NCBI GenBank assembly: GCA_030746455.1
Contig: JASLMQ010000924.1
Location: forward strand, 1-10,326
DNA: 10,326 bases
Direction of reading: 5' to 3'
From: Candidatus Latescibacterota bacterium
GTDB lineage: Bacteria; Latescibacterota; UBA2968; GCA-2709665
The notes beneath the pieces are model-generated. The model did not search any database. It was not told the DNA's origin and worked only from the letters and a program-made list of their open reading frames with translations. This document shows, one piece after another, positions 1 through 7,296 of this stretch. Position 1 is the stretch's first letter. Each line of letters opens with the position of its first letter. A program made the translations under genes and the position numbers.

Positions 1-996
1 CGCCTGTACGCGCTCGCCCAGGCAGTAGAGGACGTCCTCCGTCATGACGGGGACGTTTCCGAACCTGCGGATGAGTGCATCCCCCGTCGTCAGGTCATAC
101 AGGCTGGTGACCTGGTCCCTGTGGTAGTTGATGAAGCGATCCCCCACGGCACAGACGAAGGCGCCCCCGGTCTTGTTGTGGTCGGCATGCCTGTAGTAGA
201 GGAACTCCCCCGTGTGACGATCGAAACAGGCAGGCACCGAGCGTCCGCACGGCACGAGCAGTCGGTCGCCGGAGACCACGAAGGCCCCCTGGGGCGCCAC
301 GCCTCCGTAGGCAGGCGAGTTGTGGGGCTGCATCAGGTAGAGGGAGCCGCTGCCGTCATTGGTCCAGATGACCTTCCCTGTTTCAGCATCGAGCGCGTGG
401 ATGAAGACGCCCATGAACGGCCAGATGCCCGCGCCGAAGTAGATCACCCCGTCTTTGAGTACCGGTCCACCCCGAGCGCACCAGGTGGATACCAGACGGC
501 TGTTCCCCAGGATCTTGCGGTCCGAGGGCCCCCCTCTGAACCTCCAGATCAGGCTTCCCGTCTCCGCATCCACGCAGTAGAGGTACCCATCATCGCTTAC
601 GAAATAGACCTTCCCGTCCGAGGCCACGGGGGGAAGCCGAACCGGCCCGTCCACGTAGAACGCCCATCTCTCACGGCCCGTCTCCGTGTCCAGCGCCACA
701 AGCTTGTCGGCCGCGCTCGATCCCAGGAACAGGGTCTCGCCAAGAACCACAGGCTCGTAGGCCTTGTCGAACTGCATGAGATCCCGGTTCAGGGGATTCT
801 CCCAGGCGGGCTCGAGCCTTGGGAAATCGCGGACCCACTGCAGGTGCAGCTCGTCCGGCAGCGTGTGAGGCGAAGCAGCGCTGCCGCCGGCGTCGTACCG
901 CCACATCGGCCAATCGCCTGCAGTCGCCGTAGTGTTGGACGTTGCCGCCAGCACGAGTGTGACGATCAGCTCGAAACACCATCCTCTTCTCTGCAT
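1..996 (-). CDS. Exported PQQ-like beta-propeller repeat protein, C-terminus cut by window edge
   Basis: The frame is open for 332 codons from an ATG at 996 to the left edge, so the C-terminus lies outside. An AAGGA ribosome-binding site sits about 7 bases upstream. Residues 1-26 look like a signal peptide: basic start (MQRRGW), hydrophobic stretch at about 9-19, and a likely signal peptidase I site after TATA at 23-26. The mature protein opens with GDWPMWRYDAGG (27-38), the usual entry to this family's propeller. Blade motifs of the form ALDxETGxxxW recur at about 100-111, 140-151 and 200-211, with a weaker copy (CFDRHTGEFLYY) at 257-268. Such proteins form eight-bladed propellers, either as quinoprotein enzymes or as BamB-like scaffolds. 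No quinoprotein dehydrogenase catalytic motif was recognised, so a secreted or periplasmic binding or scaffold role is as likely as catalysis. Substrate unknown. It is transcribed divergently from the RraA-like gene. Family assignment is secure, function is not. Confidence 0.9.
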   Translation of the reverse strand, partial: MQRRGWCFELIVTLVLAATSNTTATAGDWPMWRYDAGGSAASPHTLPDELHLQWVRDFPRLEPAWENPLNRDLMQFDKAYEPVVLGETLFLGSSAADKLVALDTETGRERWAFYVDGPVRLPPVASDGKVYFVSDDGYLYCVDAETGSLIWRFRGGPSDRKILGNSRLVSTWCARGGPVLKDGVIYFGAGIWPFMGVFIHALDAETGKVIWTNDGSGSLYLMQPHNSPAYGGVAPQGAFVVSGDRLLVPCGRSVPACFDRHTGEFLYYRHADHNKTGGAFVCAVGDRFINYHRDQVTSLYDLTTGDALIRRFGNVPVMTEDVLYCLGERVQA

Positions 997-1056
997 CGAG
1001 GTCCTTCCCCAATCTTCTGTTGGCGGTCCACCACGGATCCACTGACTGGAGTGAGG

Positions 1057-1078
1057 TCCTGCCTTGATTGAGGCAGGA
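1057..1078. promoter_or_regulatory. Perfect 8-bp inverted repeat, operator-like
   Basis: TCCTGCCT and AGGCAGGA flank a 6-base spacer (TGATTG). The repeat abuts, and by one base overlaps, the putative minus-strand -10 hexamer at 1078-1083, so it covers the expected transcription start of the propeller gene. This suits a repressor operator or a stem-loop at the 5' end of that mRNA. No T-run follows on either strand, which argues against an intrinsic terminator. The regulator is unknown and none is encoded in the window. Confidence 0.45.
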
Positions 1079-1106
1079 AGATACACCCCGGAGGCTCGTT
1101 CGACAA
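1078..1106 (-). promoter_or_regulatory. Putative sigma-70-like promoter for the PQQ-propeller gene
   Basis: On the minus strand TTGTCG (1106-1101) and TATCTT (1083-1078) are separated by exactly 17 bases. Each hexamer matches 4 of 6 consensus positions. It lies about 80 bases upstream of the ATG at 996, leaving a leader of about 75 bases that starts in the inverted repeat at 1057-1078. This is pattern matching only, and the sigma-factor preferences of this organism are unknown. Confidence 0.35.
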
Positions 1107-1156
1107 GCCGCACGACTTCCTCGCCTTCTACATCTGCCCGCCTTCCCCGAATTGCC

Positions 1157-1184
1157 TTGACCTGCCCATCATCCGTGCTACATT
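1157..1184 (+). promoter_or_regulatory. Putative extended -10 promoter for the RraA-like gene
   Basis: TTGACC (1157-1162) and TACATT (1179-1184) are spaced by 16 bases, with a TG at 1176-1177 giving an extended -10 (TGCTACATT). Transcription would start near 1191, leaving a leader of about 43 bases before the RraA-like ATG at 1234. It lies about 50 bases from the minus-strand promoter, so this is a compact divergent control region. The match is good for sequence this GC-rich but is untested. Confidence 0.5.
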
Positions 1185-1218
1185 GGGGCCGGCTCCCCAG
1201 CACTCACCGAAGAGACAC

Positions 1219-1225
1219 AAGGAGG
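1219..1225 (+). promoter_or_regulatory. Ribosome-binding site fixing the RraA-like start
   Basis: AAGGAGG is followed by an 8-base spacer and the ATG at 1234. The competing in-frame TTG at 1183 falls inside the putative -10 hexamer and would add 17 residues unlike the family, so 1234 is the start. Confidence 0.8.
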
Positions 1226-1233
1226 CGCGATCC

Positions 1234-2022
1234 ATGGCACCGCACACACCCGAAGGCGTCAGGGTTCTCGAGAACAGGAGCTACGACGACAGCGACGAGG
1301 CCCGAAAGGAGATTCTCGAGCTCTACGAAGACCTCCGCGTCACCGACGTCTGTGACGGCATGGACCTGGTCGGGCTGCAGGACCTCGGACTGATGGACAA
1401 CGCCATCCGACCCCTCTGGCGCGACGACGAGGACTTCACACACCGGTTCGTCGGCTTCGCCATCACCGTACGGTACGTCCCGTCGGACGTCAGGTCGGGA
1501 CAGGATTCCTTCCCCGATGTGGAGGGTTTCAAGACCTTCAAGAAGGACCAGTACTCACGCGCAGGGGATCCCTGGCGGGCCATCGCCAGGGCCGGCGACG
1601 CCGTGGTCATGGATGCGGGCGGCGTGGTCGAGGGGGGGAACATCGGATCCAACAACAGCCTGGACTGGGTGAAACTGGGCGTCGTGGGCGTCGTCACCAA
1701 CGGCGGGGCACGCGATACCGACGAGATCGTCAAGGTCCGTAAGCCTCCGGTCTACCTGCGCAATGGGTACAGCACCCGAGGCGTCAGACCCGGACGCATG
1801 ATCACCGAGTCCTACAACTTCCCGATCAACTGCGGGGGTGTGGTGGTCTATCCGGGTGACGTGGTGGTGGGCGATGGTGACGGGGTGATCGTCGTTCCGA
1901 GGAACCGGGCGCTCGAGGTGGGCGGGCACGCCCGAGAGATCAACACGGGTTCCGAGAAGGGACGTGGCAAGCTGTACGGAGACCTGGGAATACCCTCCGA
2001 CAATACCGTAGAGCCGAAATAG
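1234..2022 (+). CDS. RraA-like / HMG aldolase-family protein
   Basis: The 262-residue product belongs to the RraA-like family. Characterised members are divalent-metal-dependent class II aldolases such as 4-hydroxy-4-methyl-2-oxoglutarate aldolase, or, in E. coli, the RNase E inhibitor RraA. The N-terminal motif RVTDVCDGMD is at 35-44, followed by the first glycine-rich segment (FVGFAITVRYVP, 72-83), GDAVVMDAGG at 121-130, and the signature GVVGVVTNGGARD at 149-161. Arg160 and Asp161 correspond to the substrate- and metal-binding Arg-Asp pair of the aldolases. Two departures stand out: the usual DG before this motif is NG (156-157), and about 20 extra residues lie at about 88-112. The protein is also longer than the compact RraA core of about 160 residues. 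Next to a glycosidase and an acid-sugar dehydratase, a pyruvate-forming aldolase on a 2-oxo acid is more likely than RNase control. The methyltransferase gene follows 61 bases downstream. Confidence 0.85.
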   Translation: MAPHTPEGVRVLENRSYDDSDEARKEILELYEDLRVTDVCDGMDLVGLQDLGLMDNAIRPLWRDDEDFTHRFVGFAITVRYVPSDVRSGQDSFPDVEGFKTFKKDQYSRAGDPWRAIARAGDAVVMDAGGVVEGGNIGSNNSLDWVKLGVVGVVTNGGARDTDEIVKVRKPPVYLRNGYSTRGVRPGRMITESYNFPINCGGVVVYPGDVVVGDGDGVIVVPRNRALEVGGHAREINTGSEKGRGKLYGDLGIPSDNTVEPK

Positions 2023-2083
2023 CCTCCCCGGGAACGGACCCGGACCAACTGGGCCTGGCTCCGTGGGACCTTGCGTCGACCCC

Positions 2084-2770
2084 ATGCACTCCTCTAACGA
2101 AATGCGACGGCTCAGAGAGGAGCTGTCCGAGTTCCACCATCTGAAAGACCACGCCTACGCCTCGCCGGCCGGCCACCGGCTCACGATCACGGGGGTGGAG
2201 GACGTCGACTCCCTCCTCGAGGAGCTGATCGCCGCGGACCCGGACAGCGTGGCCGTGTGCGACGAACGCCTTCCCTACTGGGCCAGCTACTGGGCCTGTG
2301 GCGTGGCCATGGCCGACTGGATACTGTCCGGGGATGACATTCAGCCCGGCTCACAGGTGCTGGAGCTGGGGTGCGGCCTCGGAATCGGCTCTGTTGCGGC
2401 GAGCTTGAGGGGGGCGCAGGTCACGGCCACCGACTACCAGCCCGACGCCCTGGACTTCACGCTGTACAACTGTCTCCAGAATACGGGAACCGAACCCGCG
2501 GTCGAGCTCCTGGACTGGCGGTCACCCCCTGCCGGGCGGAGCTACGACACAGTCATCGGCTCCGATCTTGCCTACGAGAAGCGCATGTTCACTCCGCTGC
2601 TCCGGTGCTTCGACGCCCTACTGGCGCCGGGCGGCCGGATCGTCTTCAGCGAGGGCAACCGTGAGGTCGGCCGCCCTTTCTTCGGCATGCTGGAGGAGCG
2701 GGGATGGAGATACGAGCTGCTTCTGGAGAAGAAGGCGGCGAACGTCTACGGGGTCACCAGGGACGGGTAG
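2084..2770 (+). CDS. Class I SAM methyltransferase, lysine methyltransferase (METTL/MTF16)-like
   Basis: The 228-residue product has a Rossmann-type methyltransferase fold. Numbering from the ATG at 2084: PYWASYW at 64-70, the pre-motif typical of ETFB-KMT and METTL21-like enzymes; SAM motif I VLELGCGLGIG at 92-102; the acidic end of strand 2 (ATDY, 115-118); SDLAY at 160-164, containing the DxxY form of the (D/E)xx(Y/F) motif that marks family-16 protein methyltransferases; and LAPGGRIVFSEGNR at 180-193. This points to methylation of a protein side chain, probably lysine, in the cytoplasm, but small-molecule methylation cannot be excluded. The start is uncertain: a GTG at 2063 adds seven residues, an ATG at 2102 removes six, and none has a good ribosome-binding site. 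It probably shares a transcript with the RraA-like gene and ends 24 bases from the convergent dehydratase. It is the odd member of a carbohydrate locus. Confidence 0.82.
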   Translation: MHSSNEMRRLREELSEFHHLKDHAYASPAGHRLTITGVEDVDSLLEELIAADPDSVAVCDERLPYWASYWACGVAMADWILSGDDIQPGSQVLELGCGLGIGSVAASLRGAQVTATDYQPDALDFTLYNCLQNTGTEPAVELLDWRSPPAGRSYDTVIGSDLAYEKRMFTPLLRCFDALLAPGGRIVFSEGNREVGRPFFGMLEERGWRYELLLEKKAANVYGVTRDG

Positions 2771-2794
2771 ACGATGTCGAGAAGCGCTGTTGCT

Positions 2795-3991
2795 CTACGC
2801 GAAGCTGAGCTCCTCCTGCGACTCGACGACGTCTTCGTCCAACTCCACGCCCAGGCCCGGCCCCACGGGCAGATGAATATGGCCGTCCACTGGCGCTGTC
2901 TTGGGTTTCAGGAGCGCTTGCCCCCTGGCACCGTGCTGGATCAGCCACTCCTGGATGGGGCAGGTGGTCAGCGCCTGTGAAGCGATCAGGTGGGTCGAGG
3001 CGATACCCCCGTGGTGCGGTATCACCGGGATCCCGTGCGAGGAGGCCAGGGCGCAGATCTTGGTCATCTCGGTAAGCCCTCCCGCCCAGGTAGGGTCGGG
3101 CTGCAGGATGTCCACCGCCTCCGCGTCGAGCAGAGACTTGATCCCCCAGCGCGTGTACTCGTGCTCTCCCCCGGATATCGACACCGTTGACACTCGGCGC
3201 CGGATCTCTGCATATTGGGGGATCACATCCGCCATCACAGGCTCCTCGAACCACCAGGGCCGATACTCTCCCGCCAGCTCGGCCATCCGGATGGTGTAGG
3301 GTACGTTCCAGCTGCTCCAGGCGTCGAACATGATCTCAACGTCCGGCCCTACCGACTCCCGGACGGTCCGGATCAGCTCCAGATTCCTCCTCACTCCCTC
3401 CTCTCCCTCCGTCGGATCGTGCCGGAAGAACCACTTGGTGGCCCCGTAGCCCTGCTCCACGATCTCCCGGCAGCGCTCGGACACTCGCTCCGGTGAGATG
3501 GAGTGCCCGAGCATCGAGGCATACGCCCGGATCCGATCCCGGCTGGGTCCCCCAAGCAGCTCGTAGACCGGGGCGCCAAGTAGCTTCCCCTTCAAATCCC
3601 ACAGCGCAAGATCCACGGCGCTGATCGCCATCATCGTTTCTCCCTTGCGGCCGTGGATGGCGTGCCGATACATCTTGTCCCATATGCGCTCGACCGCGTG
3701 CGGATGCTCTCCCACCAGGATGCTGGACAGCTGGCTGGCGATGATCCGGGCCACGGTGGCCTGGACCGGTCCATACATGCCGCTGACGCCCTCGTCCGTG
3801 TCGATGAAGAGGAAGGCCTCGCGCAGGGCGTACGGCGGGTCTCCCCTCAGACCCATCCCCGATCGGCGTGCCTCCTCCCCCCGAAACTCGGGGTAGATGT
3901 CCACGGGCCGAACAAGCCGTTCCTCGAACAGGGGGCCGTCGTAATCCCACGATCCCTTGACGCAAACGAATCGAACCTCGGTGATCTCCAT
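2795..3991 (-). CDS. Enolase-superfamily acid-sugar dehydratase, L-rhamnonate dehydratase-like
   Basis: The 398-residue product is a mandelate racemase/muconate lactonizing family enzyme. GGAGGG lies 8 bases before the ATG at 3991. The N-terminal capping domain runs to about 130, with the signature AISAVDLALWDLKGK at 122-136, followed by the TIM barrel. Expected Mg ligands are Asp223 (IMFDAW), Glu249 (WFEEP) and Glu276 (SGGEHE). Asp299 (QPD) and His326 (PHHGG) are 27 residues apart, the spacing of the Asp-His dyad in mandelate racemase and in L-rhamnonate dehydratase (RhamD). The segments around DAWSSWNVPY, SGGEHEYTRWG and QPDPTWAGGLTE resemble RhamD most, so the likely reaction is dehydration of a 6-deoxyhexonate or related acid sugar to the 2-keto-3-deoxy acid, in the cytoplasm. 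Fuconate, rhamnonate and other acids cannot be told apart by eye. It lies on the strand opposite its neighbours, converging on the methyltransferase and diverging from GH95, so it has its own promoter. Confidence 0.9.
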   Translation of the reverse strand: MEITEVRFVCVKGSWDYDGPLFEERLVRPVDIYPEFRGEEARRSGMGLRGDPPYALREAFLFIDTDEGVSGMYGPVQATVARIIASQLSSILVGEHPHAVERIWDKMYRHAIHGRKGETMMAISAVDLALWDLKGKLLGAPVYELLGGPSRDRIRAYASMLGHSISPERVSERCREIVEQGYGATKWFFRHDPTEGEEGVRRNLELIRTVRESVGPDVEIMFDAWSSWNVPYTIRMAELAGEYRPWWFEEPVMADVIPQYAEIRRRVSTVSISGGEHEYTRWGIKSLLDAEAVDILQPDPTWAGGLTEMTKICALASSHGIPVIPHHGGIASTHLIASQALTTCPIQEWLIQHGARGQALLKPKTAPVDGHIHLPVGPGLGVELDEDVVESQEELSFA

Positions 3992-4144
3992 TCCAGCAGC
4001 CCTCCAGGGACGAATGATGGCCGAAGCGTCCTCACGCTATCGAGCGAAAGCCCGAGGCGTTGATACGCGCCAACTATGCACAAATCCAACTCAACTGGGT
4101 AGAGAAACTTCGCGGGATATGGAACTGAAGAAGGGACGGCAGAG
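3992..4144. other. Divergent intergenic region between dehydratase and GH95 genes
   Basis: This 153-base spacer must hold the promoters of both flanking genes. It contains two short inverted repeats with 4-base arms: CGCT-ATCG-AGCG at 4035-4046 and GCGT-TGAT-ACGC at 4057-4068. They are too short to call operators with confidence but sit about midway between the genes. No convincing -35/-10 pair was found in either direction. The best minus-strand candidate is TTGGAT, 18 bases, then TATCAA (TATCAA at 4066-4061), with poor hexamers. Confidence 0.4.
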
Positions 4145-6433
4145 ATGAAGCTCTGGTACACGGCTCCCGCGCGCGAATGGCTCGAGGGATTGCCCATCGG
4201 GACAGGGCGACTCGCCGCGATGGTGCTCGGTACCCACCGACGTGAGCGGATCGCGCTGAATCACGAATGGCTCTGGAAGGGGGTCAACCGCGAGCGCGAC
4301 ACCGAGGTCAAGAGCCACCTCCTGCAGAAGGTGAGGAGGCTTCTGCTCGACGGCCGGTACGAGGAGGGAAGTCACGAGGCGAACGCCGCCTTCGGAGGCG
4401 ACGGCGGGGTGAGTGGGCGCCCGAACCGGGTGGACCCCTATCAGCCGGCCGGCGATCTCTACCTCGAATTCGATCACGGCGTCATCCACGGCTACGAGCG
4501 TGAGCTGGACCTGGACTCGGCCACCGTCACCGTTTCCTATCAGTCCCGCAAGGCAAACCTCACCCGAGAGGTCGTGGCGCATCTGACCGAGGACCTGATT
4601 CTCATCCGGGTCCGACACGATGGCCTCCCCTTCAGCTGTGTGGCCTGGCTCGACCGGGCCTATGCCCAGGACTGCGACCTGAGCTTCGTCACGACGCCCG
4701 AGCGTCTGTCAATGGGAGGCCGGATCCAGGACGGTGTCGACTTCCGCGTGCAGGTCGATGTCTGGAAGCAGGACGGCACGGCACGGAATCTGGACGACAG
4801 GAAGCTCCTGCTCGAGAACGCGACCGAGGCGGTCTTCGCCGTCAACATCGGGGTATCCGCCGGCGACCGGGATGCGGCCTCCGAGTGTTTGCAGAAGACG
4901 CTCAGGATTCCGGTCGATTGGGAGGCGCTCTGTCGGTCGCACGTGGAGGAGCACGCCCGACACTACGGAAGCATAGACCTCGACATACCGACGGACGATG
5001 TCCCGGCACCGACGGATGAGCGCATCCGGAGGCTTCGACAGGGAGAATCGGACCCGGGCTTGGGATTGCTCTACTTCCAGTATGCGCGCTACCTGCTCTG
5101 CGCGTCCGCCGCCAACGCCTCCCTACCCGCCAACCTCCAGGGGAAGTGGAACGAGGACCTGGACCCGCCCTGGCAGTGCGACTACCACCACGACATCAAC
5201 CTGCAGATGAACTACTGGATCGCGGAACCCGCGGGCATGCAGAAGTACGTGGAGGCCCTGTTCCAGCACATCGAGCGGTTCATCCCTCACGCACGCAAGG
5301 TTGCCGGTGACCTCTATGGATGCCGCGGTGTCTGGTTCCCCATCCAGACCGATGCGTGGGGACGCGCCACGCCCGAGTCCTGTGGCTATGCCGTCTGGAT
5401 CGGCGCCGCGCCCTGGCTGGCCCAGCACTTGTGGTGGCACTACGAGCACGGTCTCGATCTCGACTTCCTCCGCGAGCGCGCCTACCCTTTCTTCAAGGAG
5501 GTCGCCCTTTTCTATGAGGACTACCTGGTCGAGGACGACGAAGGCCGCCTTCAGATCGTCCCGTCCCAGTCGCCGGAGAATCGGTTCGTCGGCGGCGGTG
5601 ATATGCCCGTGAGTCTGGGGGTATCAGCAACCATGGACCTGATCCTCGCCCGACAGGCGCTGGGCTACGCCATCGCCTCCTCGGAGCTGCTGGGCGTGGA
5701 TGAGGACGATCGGGAACGCTGGAGCGAGCTATCCGAGGGCCTCCCCGACCTCAGGATCGGGAAGCACGGTCAGCTCCAGGAGTGGAACGAGGACTTCGAC
5801 GAGGTGGAGCCCTCTCATCGACACGTTTCGCACCTCATCGGCCTCTACCCCGGAGACGCATTGGACCCCGAGCGGACGCCCGAGCTGTGGCGCGCCGCCG
5901 AGGTCTCGCTCGAGCGACGGCTGGTGGCCGGAGGCGGCCACACGGGGTGGAGCCGGGCGTGGGTCGCCTGCCTCTTCGCCCGTCTGGGTCGATCCGAGGA
6001 GGCCTGGGAGCATCTCAACCACCTGATCGCTGACTTCGCCACCGACTCCCTGCTCGACCTTCACCCGCCGAGGATCTTCCAGATCGATGGGAATCTCGGT
6101 GGCGCCGCGGCCGTGATCGAGATGCTTCTGCAGAGCTACAACGGCGAGCTGCATCTCCTCCCGGCACTGCCCTCCGCCTGGCCCGAAGGACGCGTGGAAG
6201 GGCTCCGTGCGCGCGGCGGCTACACCGTCGGCCTGGAATGGGAGGAAGGCAGATGGGTTCGCGCCTCGATCCGAGCACACGCTTCGGGCACGTGCACCAT
6301 CCTCCACGCGCCCGAGTCCTGCCAGATCGCGTGTGACACCGGCAAGCCCGTCACGACCAGGAGGAACGACCACCGGATCGCATTCGAAACGAAGGCTGGA
6401 AAGACCTACCGTCTCACGGCCCCCTGGCAATGA
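4145..6433 (+). CDS. Glycoside hydrolase family 95 (alpha-L-fucosidase/L-galactosidase-like)
   Basis: The 762-residue product has normal GH95 length and order: N-terminal beta-sandwich (about 1-230) opening with [20 protein letters not shown]; an (alpha/alpha)6 barrel (about 270-660); and a C-terminal beta domain with [22 protein letters not shown]. Family landmarks are [11 protein letters not shown] at 99-109, [12 protein letters not shown] at 347-358, SPEN at 476-479, [11 protein letters not shown] at 543-553, HRHVSHL, and [10 protein letters not shown] at 644-653. Characterised members are inverting exo-enzymes that release terminal alpha-L-fucose or L-galactose. By analogy with the fucosidase AfcA, Glu478 is the best candidate general acid and Asp648 matches the Asp that polarises the catalytic asparagines. 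The first of those two Asn is Asp350 here; Asn352 is kept. There is no signal peptide, so it probably acts in the cytoplasm on imported oligosaccharides. AAGGGA lies 8 bases before the ATG. It is the first gene of a run of five, and the next starts 73 bases on. Confidence 0.92.
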   Translation: MKLWYTAPAREWLEGLPIGTGRLAAMVLGTHRRERIALNHEWLWKGVNRERDTEVKSHLLQKVRRLLLDGRYEEGSHEANAAFGGDGGVSGRPNRVDPYQPAGDLYLEFDHGVIHGYERELDLDSATVTVSYQSRKANLTREVVAHLTEDLILIRVRHDGLPFSCVAWLDRAYAQDCDLSFVTTPERLSMGGRIQDGVDFRVQVDVWKQDGTARNLDDRKLLLENATEAVFAVNIGVSAGDRDAASECLQKTLRIPVDWEALCRSHVEEHARHYGSIDLDIPTDDVPAPTDERIRRLRQGESDPGLGLLYFQYARYLLCASAANASLPANLQGKWNEDLDPPWQCDYHHDINLQMNYWIAEPAGMQKYVEALFQHIERFIPHARKVAGDLYGCRGVWFPIQTDAWGRATPESCGYAVWIGAAPWLAQHLWWHYEHGLDLDFLRERAYPFFKEVALFYEDYLVEDDEGRLQIVPSQSPENRFVGGGDMPVSLGVSATMDLILARQALGYAIASSELLGVDEDDRERWSELSEGLPDLRIGKHGQLQEWNEDFDEVEPSHRHVSHLIGLYPGDALDPERTPELWRAAEVSLERRLVAGGGHTGWSRAWVACLFARLGRSEEAWEHLNHLIADFATDSLLDLHPPRIFQIDGNLGGAAAVIEMLLQSYNGELHLLPALPSAWPEGRVEGLRARGGYTVGLEWEEGRWVRASIRAHASGTCTILHAPESCQIACDTGKPVTTRRNDHRIAFETKAGKTYRLTAPWQ

Positions 6434-6506
6434 ATGGTCCCCCCTTCACCACTCCCCAATTCGCTTGACACGTCTGAGCGGCGCCCGCTAGGAAAGGACA
6501 CACGCA

Positions 6507-7262
6507 ATGAAACTCGGCTACATGACCTTTGTCTGTCCCGAATGGAAGATCGAACGGGTCGTTGAGTTTGCGAAGGAGGCCGGCTACGACGGTGTGGAGA
6601 TTCGCGTCGACGCCGGGCACCAGCACGAAATCTCATCCGAATCCACGGCCGAAACGCGGCAGTCCGTCAAGAAGCTCTTTGCGGACCAGGGGATCGAGAT
6701 TCCCGCTGTCGCGACCTCCGTGATGACCGCCAGTCCAGACCCCCAGGTCCACCAGGAGCATATCGACGCGGGCAAGGCCAACCTCGACCTTGCGGCCAAT
6801 CTCGGCGCCGGGCTGGTCAGGATCTTCGCGGGCGGCAAGAGGCCCGAGTTCGACGAGCAGGCGGCAGATCAGATTGCGGCGGCGTTCGACGAGCTCGGAG
6901 AGCACGCGAAGGGCTCCGGCGTGTCCCCGATGCTCGAGTGCGGCCACGACATCATCAAGGGCGCGACCGAGGCCGCCGAAGTCATCAAGCGGGTAACCAC
7001 CTCGAACTTCGCCGTGCTCTGGAACCACGCCGAAATGGACGACGCCACCTACGATGCGCTCGAAAGCCGGCTCCGCCACTTCCACGTGCACGATGACGCC
7101 CTCGACCCGGAGAGCCCGCATATGCGCAACCTGGCCCATCGTATGGTTGGGCTGGGGTTCCAGGGCTTCGTCAACCTCGAGATCATCAAGGGGCACAACC
7201 TGCCCGAGGACGTCCTCAAGGAGACGGCGAAGAGGATCAAGGGCTACTTCGCAGAGGCCTAG
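6507..7262 (+). CDS. Sugar phosphate isomerase/epimerase-like TIM-barrel protein
   Basis: The 251-residue product matches the xylose-isomerase-like TIM barrel (AP endonuclease 2 superfamily) in length and motif order: the first strand MKLGYMTF; GYDGVEIR (26-33), where Glu31 ends strand 2; LVRIFAGG at 103-110; MLECGHD at 142-148 with Glu144; LWNHAE at 171-176 with His174; HFHVHDD at 191-197; and NLEI at 223-226 with Glu225. Glu144, His174, His193/His195 and Glu225 are plausible metal-site residues by comparison with the family. Members isomerise or epimerise sugars, keto-sugars or inositol derivatives, and the substrate cannot be read from sequence. AAAGGA lies 8 bases before the ATG. GH95 ends 73 bases upstream and the Ntn hydrolase begins 34 bases downstream, so one operon is likely. 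It may rearrange the released sugar or a downstream keto-acid intermediate. Confidence 0.88.
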   Translation: MKLGYMTFVCPEWKIERVVEFAKEAGYDGVEIRVDAGHQHEISSESTAETRQSVKKLFADQGIEIPAVATSVMTASPDPQVHQEHIDAGKANLDLAANLGAGLVRIFAGGKRPEFDEQAADQIAAAFDELGEHAKGSGVSPMLECGHDIIKGATEAAEVIKRVTTSNFAVLWNHAEMDDATYDALESRLRHFHVHDDALDPESPHMRNLAHRMVGLGFQGFVNLEIIKGHNLPEDVLKETAKRIKGYFAEA

Positions 7263-7296
7263 CCTCAAGACAACAAAGCGGAACCACGGATGACAG

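Noticed and set aside
121..1071. Long open frame on the plus strand (316 codons)
   Set aside because: It is antisense to the clear PQQ-propeller gene; its translation is compositionally skewed and shows no recognisable domain.
1183..1233. Upstream TTG start for the RraA-like gene
   Set aside because: It overlaps the likely -10 hexamer, and the AAGGAGG site points to the ATG at 1234.
2767..2798. Terminator between the convergent methyltransferase and dehydratase genes
   Set aside because: Only a 5-bp GTAGA/TCTAC pairing with a 22-base loop is present and there is no T-run on either strand.
4390..4405. GCCTTCGGAGGCG in GH95 as a second copy of the 9022-9090 element
   Set aside because: It shares only a short core, lies inside conserved coding sequence and lacks the flanking palindrome.
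6465..6494. TTGACA at 6465-6470 upstream of the isomerase gene as a promoter
   Set aside because: The only -10 candidate (TAGGAA) is poor, and transcription would start after the ribosome-binding site at 6493-6498, so it could not serve this gene normally.
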